NCBI RefSeq assembly: GCF_002994745.2
Contig: NC_037088.1
Coordinates: 49,257,897-49,321,896, forward strand
DNA: 64,000 bases
Reading direction: 5' to 3'
Source: Rosa chinensis
Taxonomy: Eukaryota; Streptophyta; Magnoliopsida; Rosales; Rosaceae
Shown piece by piece: positions 54,515 through 64,000 of this stretch; the first letter of the stretch is position 1, and the number at the start of each line of letters is the position of its first letter. The position numbers and the translations under genes are program-made. The notes under the pieces are model-generated. The model saw nothing but the letters and a program-made list of their open reading frames with translations, ran no database searches and was not told where the DNA came from.

Positions 54515-57500
54515 CACCTGAAAAATGGGTGAAGATCATATATTTCAAGGTCATCAATGGCTAACTGATTGTTGTGACTCCCTCTCATCTTGCCCTGGGG
54601 AGCTCTTCCCAGGTGTGCTTTTAGTCTGTGAATGTCTGCATGTGTTTTTGAATGTAATTTTGTGTTTTCTGTTGAGATGGGTATTTGTAGTTACTGTGAA
54701 TTTTCTGGGAATTATGGAGCTTTATGATATAAATGGGCAGTGCAATTTTGGGTTCTGCTCCTTTCTGTTTCTTAAATTTTAATTTTTGGGGGCATTGTTG
54801 AATGTGTAAATATGAATGAAATATTGTGATTTTGGCGGGTATTGTAATTAGGCATAGTGGTATGTGTATATGTGTGAGTTTTGTTTGGTGTAGTTCATGT
54901 ATATTAGGGGTTTGACATTGTTTCGTTTTTGGTGTTTGTTGGGCTGGTGGGATAGAGCATAAAGTGTGACTGGGGAAGTACATGAGGGATGCGGATTCAC
55001 TTCAGAGACAAAGGAGAGAATTTGTAAGTGTAATACTGATTTCGCGTGTAATCTTGGTTTTACAGGCACTTCATACTGACTCGAATCTGCATGGGCTTCT
55101 TTTCGCTTTGCGTTGATGTATGTTTGCTTGTTTTTATGCATGGACAAATACTGTTATATGTGCTACTTCAACTGCCCATGATGACTGGTGGCTCCTCCAT
55201 GTTCATCAATATGTGTGCAGTACTGCAGTTACTGGCATTTGTGAGTGATGAAAGGAAAAAGGTGCTTCGTGCATATTTGAGTATGCCAGTGTGCATGTAC
55301 ACCATCCAAGAAGACATGAACTTAAAACAGTTTAACTGATCAATGACAATTCTGTCATGAACTTTAACTTTGTTATAAAGTCTTGAAGGTGCGCTAAAAG
55401 TACCCTGTATGCTTGAATTGCTTGATATGATTGGCAAAATGATGTTTCACAAGTGCGGTGTACTTTGTCTTTAATTTACGAGTTTCTTGTGGATTTATAC
55501 TTTATTTTATTTTTTCCACATTAAGCTCTAAAATGCATTTACCTCTGGTTACACATACCCGCCCAAAGTCACAATAAGCTTAATGTGGTAATTCCAACGG
55601 ACTAAATTCTGGTAGAAAACAGTTAATAATTTGATTGTGTCGTAGGTTCCAGAATTGAACTTGCATGACAGATGACCTGCCTTTTACCTTTTCAGATCCT
55701 CAATGGAAGACACTGGACCTGTCAGTTGCATTGCATGGACATCTGATAATTCTGCTTTTGCAGTCGGGTGGAAGTTAAGAGGACTTACATTTTGGTCTAT
55801 CTCTGGTTGTCGTTTGATTTCAATAATCCTTCAAATAGGTTTGAGTTCAGTATCTTCTCTGGTGGTTAAGCCAGTCAACGAATGTAAATATGAACCTTTG
55901 ATCCTCATTGATGCAGTGGGATGAATATGGATACAGGCTCTATGCTATTGAAGAATGATCGTTGGAGAGTATTCTTGGATTTTTTCGGTAAATGTTGCCT
56001 TAATAGAGGAGTTTCAGGCATGACATATGTCCGGCAAGTGATATATGGTGATGATCCGTTGCTTGTTGTTTTGTCTGAAGATACTGATGAACTTAAAATG
56101 CTACATCTTAACCTTCCAGTTATGCCTTCAAATCACATGCTTGATATATTATATCATCTTGAGTTTAATAAATTGGATGAAAAAATGTCTGATGAGAGTT
56201 CTTTTTCTTTGGTTCAGGTTTCTTATATCTCACAAAATTGGTCAGTTCAACATGTAGTGGCTAGCAAGGATGGAATGTACTTAGCAATTGCTGATCTCCA
56301 TGGGTTAATCATGTACAACACGATTCAAGAAGTGGTGTATTTGGAGACATTACTCAGGAACAGAAGATTCAGAGCAAAGTTTTGTTATGGGTGAGGAAGA
56401 TTGTTGTTGTCTGCAACTACATTGATTCTACTAACACGTGAGCTAGCTATCCTTATTTTTATTCTTCTGTATGGTATAGTCTCCCAAATAATTTTGGGTC
56501 TTCAACTTTCCTACTATGTTTTAGTGGTAAATTTCCTAGCTACCCATGCTCGATAGGCCCTTCCTTCTCAATTATGCTACCATCACGTCTCTTAGGTTTA
56601 TCTGCAGTTCTGTTTGTGTTCATCTATTTGTTCTATAGGTATGAAGGAGTTTCATTTGTAGGTTTTAATTAAGTGGAACACCGTAGTTAACTACTGTTAG
56701 GGATGGCAAAAATCCCCAGCGGGGCGGAGCTCCATTGGATACCCGCCCCTAATGGGAGGAGAATTCGGGGACAAATGGGGAATGGGGATGGGGATCCCCA
56801 ATCCCCACTCTCTAAGATTGGGGATGGGGCGGGGATGGTATTGTGATCTCCGTCCCCAAACCCGCCCCAATAATATATACATATATTTAACTTATATATA
56901 TTTTAATTCATTGTTTATATAAATCACAAATATATATATTTATTACTTTACTTTAATATCTACACTTTTATTTTAATGATGTTTTGACTTTTGCACTCAC
57001 TGAATTATGATTTATGAATTTAATCATATTTTAAATTTATTTTTTGTAGATTTTGATTTTTAAAAAGGCAATATGAGAAAAAATTATTTTATTTATTAAA
57101 TTTTTATTGGGGATTTGGGGCGGGTTTGGAGGCTTAGTCCCCAGTGGGGATAGGGACGGGGAATCCCCAATATATTTTTATTGGGGATTGGGGTGGGGAT
57201 GGGGGTAGAGAATGACCCCGGGGATCCCCATCCCCAACCCGCCCCATTGCCATCCCTAACTACTGTTTATAATGGTAAAATGTTCGTGTTTGCAGATATG
57301 AATTGCTTTTCTATCCAAGATATCACCTTGATCAGAGCTCACTACTTTGCCGAAAGTGATTGCTTGCGAAACCAATGGTCAAGATTATATACTAGTCACA
57401 TATCGCCCATTTGATGTACACATATTCCATGTGAAATTATTTGGTGAGTCGACGCCTTTCACTACTCCAAATTTAGAGGTAAATTAATATTTCTTAAATA

Positions 57501-60500
57501 TCTTTTTTATAGTTTTATATTATTGGTTTTTTACTTATTTATTTTTTCTATTAGCAGATAGGCTGTATATGATGATTTCATTTGCACATAAATAAAACTA
57601 ATGTAATGAAATTAATTCTTCATACATTTTTAAGTGATAAAATGACAAACAGCTTTCTACAGTATCAGAACTCTCAATCAGTCAATCATGACTGCAAAGA
57701 GCCATCCTGCAGCCATACGTTTTGTTCCAGATCAGCTTCCGAGAGATCACATTTCAGATAATCATTTGTCTAACTCAGATCCTTTACTAAAAGAGCCTGC
57801 AAGCTATGTGCTCTTCCAAAATGGTTTATTTAGATCTTAATATTTGTAGTGATAACTGCAGACACATGACTCTTAATAGATGTTTGGGTTACATGTGGTC
57901 AATCAGAGGAAAAATCAAATCTTATTGAGAAAAATTTCATGGTTAGATTATGGCCACCACGGAATGCAGGTAATTAACTGTTGAGGTTTCATATCATGGC
58001 TTTGACGTCATGTCAAAGTTTGTTATTGCTTATTTATGAGCTCTATCAACAGCAATTTGTACTTGTCTGATATTTATTCTGGTTGGAAGTTTATTTTTAC
58101 AGGTTTGGTATCCATCCCTGGGTGTTGACCCTTTTATGCAGGAGGATTTCTTGCAGGTACGCTTGTATTTAAGAGAGAATGTATATGATGTGGCTTTTTG
58201 AAAGATTGTATGGACTAGAGATGTGAATTTTTGTATAACATGTTCCTCTCATTATCAGTTTTTCATTTATGATGATAAGCATATAATTCTTTTTTTCTTT
58301 TGGTTTTCATTCAAAGGCTTTATATTTGGAGTTCTCTCATTCTTAGATATTTTAAGCAAAGATTATTTTGCCTCTGTTTAACAGAGATATTGGTCTTTAG
58401 TTCTGATTGGATGTAGCTTAATGGAGCTTGAATTTGATTGTGAGGTATACCCTCTGGGACTTCTTCCAAAGCTGGGGTTGTTGTTGGTGTTTTACAGAGA
58501 ATGTCATTTTCAGCCTGCAGAGAGTTTCCATTTATTGAGCCAACACCTCAAGCTCAAACTATATTACCTTGTCTTCTAAGGCACCTTAATCAGGTAATAG
58601 TTGCCTTTTTTACTTTTGATTTGGGGCGGGGGTTACATATCATATAGAAAACTTGATATTCTGAATTCACATAGGCTTCTTTTCTGACCTCAAACTTTGC
58701 CCTTCGTTTGCTTTTTCTGGTCAAAAGTGGCTTAATCATAAGTACTTCATTGTGTAAAGTCATAATCTGCACATGGGATCTATATTATTTAAAAAAACCA
58801 TCTTCGCCAACCAAAAACTATAAACTATCAGTGATTCCCTTCAAGTTATTTTATGCTTTATAAATATTTAAATGTTTTAAGTTTTATTTGTAATTCTACT
58901 TTCCACACATTTTTTCTGTCCAATGCCCTAAATTTTTCTCTTTAAGTATCTACTTTCATCATATAAATCAAGTGTCTGATGCTTCTGGTTATGATTTATG
59001 TTAACTGTTGTTGAAACTCTATTGTCCAACTAGATAAGTTAGTAGACTGTATGAAATTGAAATCTACAGGCTCATTGCCTCATCAGTTTCATAAACTAGA
59101 ACAAAGTTAGATTTTGCAGATATATGGGTTTATGAGATACTCTTTTGACACGCATGAATGTGATGTATCTTCTGTTCTGGCTTGGTTTAAAGAGTATATT
59201 TTGTTTCCTGGTTGATTGTTGTTTAGGGACAAAAGGGAGGAAGCTTTAAGGTTGGCCAATTATTAGCAGAAAAACCTCATTTCTCTCATTGTATGGAGTG
59301 GCTTCTGTTTACTGTATTTGATCGGACATATCCAGGTAAACTTAATTAGGGAAAGCTAAATCATATCACATGTATAAGGGCTTGAGCACCAATTTTGTTT
59401 TCAGAGTAATTATTGTCCATTAATTATTGGTAAAAGCTTTCATTGAACCAAAAATTTATGCTGATCTACTTTGCATTTGGTTTCCTAAGTAAACCATCTA
59501 ATGGCTATAAATTCTGCTTGATCGAATAGACTTGTAACACTGGATCCTCTTAACCCTCAGTTGGTAGGAACCATGAACAAGAACAGGTTAGGTGGTATGG
59601 CTATTGTTAATAGTTTATTGTTGTTATTGATTTTATGGGCATGTTTAGATGCTTGCCTCACTCTTCCATCAATTGCTTTTTGAAGAAACTGTAGGACCAT
59701 GCAAGGTTTTAACTTGGTAAAAGGAAATGATTGAATGATTGAGGAATGAATTCTTCTAGTTGAATGAGTGAGATGCAATTGGTTCATATAAGGTGTTTTG
59801 GAGTCTGGGGTACCCAAGTGTGCCATAGTGTCCTTTACTAATCTAGTAATGTAATCTGGATAAACTGTGCAATATGTTTGTGTTTTTGCCATATGGTAAA
59901 GTTAACAATGATTAATTCTATCTTTTCCTGTTCATCCATATGTTTCTGGTCACTTAATATAATTATTTTCAGGCAAAGTGCTCTGTGCTTAACTATGCAA
60001 AGAATTCCTCTCTTTCAGAGAAGACAACGATATTCTTAGAAATTTTCTGGAGTATTTGATGTGGTTGTCAGTGTTGCAAGAAAAACTGATGGTCGACATT
60101 GGGCGGATTTGTGCACTGCCGCTGGGTGATCAACAGAGTATATTTCTTTACTTTTCTCGTTTATTCTCTTCTTCACCTTTCATTCTTAAATAATTTTCTG
60201 CATGTTATGGTCTGTGAACCATATAATTATGATTTTGCATCAAGGATGAGGTTTCTCAGTTATTTGTGTAGGTTTCTGCGGTTTCACATATGCTGCCAGC
60301 CTTTTAATCTTAAAATTGTGACCTCTTTATTCCTTTGTTGAATTTCAGGTTCTTTGAGGAATGCTTATGGCCCCGCACTGCTGTGTGCTATATACTTGTA
60401 AGATAGTGATCGAGTAATTGTGGTTCGGTTTTGTTTCTTTTTCCTTGCTTGTTGACATAAGGTTTCCCTCGCTAGGAGAATTACTTCTAATTTTTCTCAT

Positions 60501-61260
60501 TATAAATAAGAATGTTGTACACTTTTGTTATAAGGGGGATTATAAGTGGGATTTCAGTTTAGTATAACAACCAATATTTCTTTGGATCCATTTCTCTAAT
60601 AAGAAGCTTTTCCAGTGAATTGCATATGCCTCTATGGTACTTAGTGCAGTGTGATTAATACATTTCTTGGAAGAGGTACACTTGTTGAAATTGAGAAGTA
60701 CAATATTTTGTACTAATGTCTGGTTACAAGGCTGTGTGGATACAAACCCATTTTCTTTTGATGACTACTGCAAAAAAGCTTCCAATTTGTGCTGGTGAAT
60801 AGAGATTACACAATGGCTAACCACTTTTTGTTAATTAAATTACATTGTTTTGAATGCCCCAGGTGATTCCTAATCTTGAAGGTCCTGCTGTCAGTCATCA
60901 GTACTGTGCTTTGCGTTTAATACAGGTAGGCATATTTTAGTTGGTTACCATTTTGAAATTATTCTCTTTTACTGAGTATGTGCAGGTTCAATTCTTATTC
61001 TTTTCCTTATCTCAAGAGATTTTACTAACAAGTGTTGTCAACTCTATGCAGGCAATACCGGACAAATGTTTATATCAACTCGCTGGGAAGCTGGTATGTC
61101 ATTGGAAATTTCATGTCTTAATTTAGTTGCAGCAACAAAAGCTAAATATGAACAAGCATCAACAGATTCAAACAAACAAGCTCTATCATCTCCCAGATTC
61201 TTGGGTTATTTCGGTTTTCGTTATAGTAATAGAAAACAGTCCTTGGATAAGAGGATGATT
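54515..61260 (+). pseudogene. RIC1-like (Rab GEF subunit) pseudogene with introns retained
   Basis: RIC1 is a WD40-repeat protein that with RGP1 activates Rab6-type GTPases at the Golgi. Exon remains follow the family order: 54515-54612 (QIIYFKVING, stop, PSHLALGSSSQ); about 54957-55028 (RDADSLQR); 55695-55920 (MEDTGPVSCIAWTSDNSAFA, VGWKLRGLTFWS); 55920-56114 (FGKCCLNRGVSGMTYVRQVI); 56218-56440 (SYISQNWSVQHVVASKDG); 57297-57477; 57668-57969 (IMTAKSHPAAIRFVPDQLPR); 58104-58157; 58426-58593; 59229-59335 (EKPHFSHCMEWLLFTVFD); 59973-60127; 60352-60400; 60863-60925; 61053-61093; and 61123-61260 (SPRFLGYFGFRYSNRKQSLD). Most are bordered by GT/AG sites. In-frame stops and frameshifts (for example near 54547, 55890, 55950, 56320 and 60060) disable it. 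Several N-terminal exons and all exons beyond 61260 are missing, so it is a partial genomic duplicate rather than a retrocopy. 55040-55690 was not assigned. Confidence 0.85.
56698..57258. mobile_element. Non-autonomous hAT element in a RIC1 pseudogene intron
   Basis: Ends TAGGGATGGCAA and TTGCCATCCCTA, with a perfect 8-bp duplication ACTACTGT at 56690-56697 and 57259-57266. The subterminal regions are built from GGGGATCCCC and GGGGCGGG words in both orientations; the centre is AT-rich. It sits between the exons ending at about 56440 and starting at 57297. No coding capacity. Confidence 0.93.
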
Positions 61261-61524
61261 TGAACGAATGGATTATGAAATTGACGACGATGAGTACATT
61301 GGCATAATTGGATAGAGTTGGTGACAATCAGGTAACAGTTAAGGTGTGTTTTAGCTATTAAACCTTGAAATAACCAGGAAAGTGGAAGCATTTTAGCATT
61401 GAAGGGCCATAGAACTCTCTTCAGTTGCAATTATCTGAACTTGTTATTTTCACTATGAAAGCTACATCCATTAGCAACGAAGGAAGACCAAAAATTAAAA
61501 GAACCTGAACATTTCCACTTGCAA

Positions 61525-61530
61525 TTTATT
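61525..61530 (-). terminator. Candidate poly(A) signal of the ferric reductase gene
   Basis: AATAAA on the minus strand, about 120 bases past the stop codon at 61651. Plant signals are loose, so this is only a candidate. Confidence 0.35.
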
Positions 61531-61650
61531 GTTCTACTGCCAATTATACAATTGAGATCAAGTCAACCGCTAAACAACAACAAGAGACGAACAACATGTG
61601 CTAGAAAAACATCACAAATTTACCCAGAAACTCATTCACAGACCAGTCAG

Positions 61651-63649
61651 TCACCAGCTAAAGCTGATGGACTCAAAATGCATATTTTCTGACAAACCAG
61701 ATGAACAAATGGTTGCAACCTCATGCCTCATCTTCTTCGGTCCACTAGCAAGAACCCCAACGCTAGATCCTTTGAACTCGAGTAGAATCCCTGCAAGAAA
61801 ATCAAACAAGGTTTTTAGCTCGGAGACAACCAACAAAGAATGAAAAATGCATCATTTTTTACATATAACGAGTCTTGCTTGTCAAAAATTACGGAGTAGT
61901 GTTATTAAATCACATTCTTATCTCGACAATTGAATCAAATTTTGGCGCTAACACTAATGTTCTTAAATGACTTACTCTTGAGGTCAGGTCTTTGACCATA
62001 GTGCACATTGGTTGCTTGGACAAGAGACTGTTGAGGAAGGCTTTCCAACTCTCTTTCTGCATTATAAACCTCCGAACCCCTCGGTGATGAGGCTTCTATG
62101 AGCTGAACCTGCTTTAACTCCTTCGCATTACTTCTCTTGTTCCACAACACTGCTGCACTAGCTGTTGCCGCTATGGAGATACATATAGCCAACATATTAA
62201 ACAGAGCCCTCAAAGGAAACGAAAAAATTTTATAGGAACTGTGCTCGATCGGATAAACGTAGTATCTGGTGATGATACCAATCAAGATGAGGAACATCAT
62301 GAAGGAAGATGCTATGATGAGGCCAAGCCAGAGCCAATGGTTTGCGCCCAAAATGGCTGAAACGGGTTCATCAGTTGCAAGGGGTTTGAACCATATGGCT
62401 CTGAGGTTCATTGAGTAATCCTTCGGCTTTGTGTCTCTAGTCACATATGCCTCAATTTGTATCTGGAGATTGGAAATGTCATATGGTGTGGTGGTAGACA
62501 TTGGTAGAATCAGGTCTAGCATTGTGAGGTCTGAAGAGTGTTTGAATGCACAGATTAAGGTCACTTTCGGAAGCTTGCATTGGAAGGCCGTGGACATAAA
62601 AATTAGCTCGCGGATTATGGATATGAAAGGGGTAATGCCACTGCCTCCACTCACCAACACAAGATTGTCATGCCTGCAAAAAGATATGACTCGGTTAATG
62701 CTCGCTGTTAGACATTGTGTAGATCAAATGTGACTATCTCACAACGTCAATAAGTCGAGTATACTAATTGAGATATAGCTCATTTTGGTAATCAAGTTGT
62801 GGATAATATCGATGAAATAATTCGAACTTCATGCAAGTGTTGTTATCTTGCAAACCTTAGAAAATGAGTTGCATCAGGTCCATAAGGCCCTTCAACTGCA
62901 GCCTCAATCCGATCACTTGTAGAAGGCGATGAAAGGACTTGGTAAAGCTTCCTGGTCCAACTTCCTTCACCTTTGATGACGACACTGATCTTCTCTGACT
63001 CCAAATTACTGTTTGAAGAAACAGTGAAAGGATGCCATTGCAGCTTGGAAATACTAGGCACATTTATGAACATGACGCTTGTTGGATTGTATTTCAACCC
63101 TATATGAGAGACAAGAAACATCATGTACTCATAATGAACCATCATCACTTCTAAGTTCTAATAAACATTGATTTTAATAATCATGTTCGCTTGTCAGACA
63201 ATTTAAATCTATACCGCATATTCATACAACAGTCTACTTGCTGAATGGTTTGCAGTGTCTGATAAGTGATAAGAGAACATAAGAACATAAACAATACTTG
63301 AAAATGTTAACGAGTACGTACCGGGACTCTTGGTGAAGTTGAGTTCTAAAGATTCACCCGGCAAGACTCGGGCAGAGACCAAACGCGCTCTTCTCCTGGA
63401 TTGCAAGAATCGTAGGTAACGATCGACCAGGAAGAGGAAGAAGCCAGGGAGCATAATGCCAGCATAGGAGACGCCAACATGAAAGATGAAGAAGACCATG
63501 AAGAGGATGTAAAGGTAGTGTGTATAGAAGAAGAGCTCAAACATTTTGCGCCTAATGCGAGGGATTGTAGTCATCCACATGGCAAGTCCAGAGAGTAAAG
63601 CTATCTCTCCAGCTATGTTAGATATGCCAGTTTTCTCCCATTTTATCAT
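61651..63649 (-). CDS. Ferric reduction oxidase (ferric-chelate reductase), 3' four exons
   Basis: A membrane flavocytochrome that passes electrons from NAD(P)H through FAD and haem to reduce ferric chelates, as in root iron uptake. Exons on the minus strand: 63649-63322, 63099-62856, 62673-61976 and 61790-61651 (stop TGA), all with GT/AG borders and consistent phases; I see no lesion. The first holds membrane helices with THYLYILFMVFFIFHVG, the haem His region. The second has the FAD-binding HPFTVSS and GPYGPDATH. The third has the NAD-binding VSGGSGITPFISIIREL, then two further membrane helices (HWLWLGLIIASSFMMFLILI; LRALFNMLAICISIAATASA). The last ends GPKKMRHEVATICSSG through SISFSW, the usual FRO C-terminus. 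Upstream exons lie beyond 64000. It resembles the plasma-membrane FRO2/4/5 group more than the organellar group, by impression. Confidence 0.92.
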
Positions 63650-64000
63650 CTGCATCGAAACATACACGCAACAATAAATTAACAAGTTTACGTAAAAAGA
63701 ATATAACTAAAGTTGAAAATTTTGAGATTTTAGGTAAATATATAATCATGTCGTCATGTTTGATACTTACATATCATGAAGTTCATGATGCTTTTCCCCT
63801 TTAATTTTAAGGATTTTTTTTTTTTTTTTTTTCATTTTGCCTTTTCTTTTTGTAACAAGCTTATGAGTTGAGAATAGCATTTGATATATATAACAATTTA
63901 GGTTTCTTCTTTTTGGTAGAACAAAATACACTTTATTTATTTATTTTTATTTTTTTCAATATAAGTGACAACTTAAATTGAAGGAAGCCAAAAGCAACAA
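63650..64000 (-). other. Intron of the ferric reductase gene
   Basis: An acceptor GATGCAG precedes the exon at 63649. The rest of the window is AT-rich intron with a T17 run at 63817-63832 and no coding sequence. Confidence 0.7.

Overview
This is a repeat-dense stretch of a flowering-plant (eudicot) nuclear genome. The gene families point that way (L-type lectin receptor kinases, a ferric reduction oxidase with GT-AG introns, a RIC1-like gene copy), as do the plant-type copia, Ty3/gypsy, MULE, hAT and LINE repeats. The family could be Rosaceae, but that is a guess. There is no bacterial or operon logic here. Only one gene looks intact: the 3' half of a ferric reduction oxidase on the minus strand at the right edge.

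Layout. 1-7.3 kb: a 2 kb Mutator-like element (MULE) holding a nested hAT element, a LINE remnant that keeps ORF1 only, and a MULE inside a MULE. 7.6-19.1 kb: two tandem lectin receptor kinase pseudogenes. The first is split by a degenerate Ty3/gypsy-type element, whose gag is itself interrupted by about 2.4 kb of GC-richer, organelle-like DNA. Between them lie microsatellite-flanked MITEs and a TIR element carrying a piece of ribosomal protein uL6 (RPL9). 20.3-44.6 kb: a nest of transposons up to three deep. A minus-strand copia element (A) is split by a 17.3 kb insertion (B), an LTR element with no visible coding capacity. B in turn contains a Pack-MULE carrying fragments of a GDSL lipase and an MPDU1-like gene, and a second copia element (C) that holds a 2.8 kb solo LTR. 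44.6-54.2 kb: an antisense polyadenylated retrosequence, an hAT element, and a plus-strand copia element (D) of the same family with matching TSDs and a nearly intact gag. 54.5-61.3 kb: an intron-containing RIC1 pseudogene with an hAT element in one intron. 61.6-64 kb: the ferric reductase gene, convergent with the pseudogene.

Most element boundaries were set from terminal repeats and target-site duplications read directly in the sequence, which gives a relative insertion order. No new defence or metabolic system was found. The points most worth a second look are the two gene-capturing TIR elements, the copia family whose leader differs in every copy and which sits in TA microsatellites, the organelle-like insertion, and the non-coding LTR element B.
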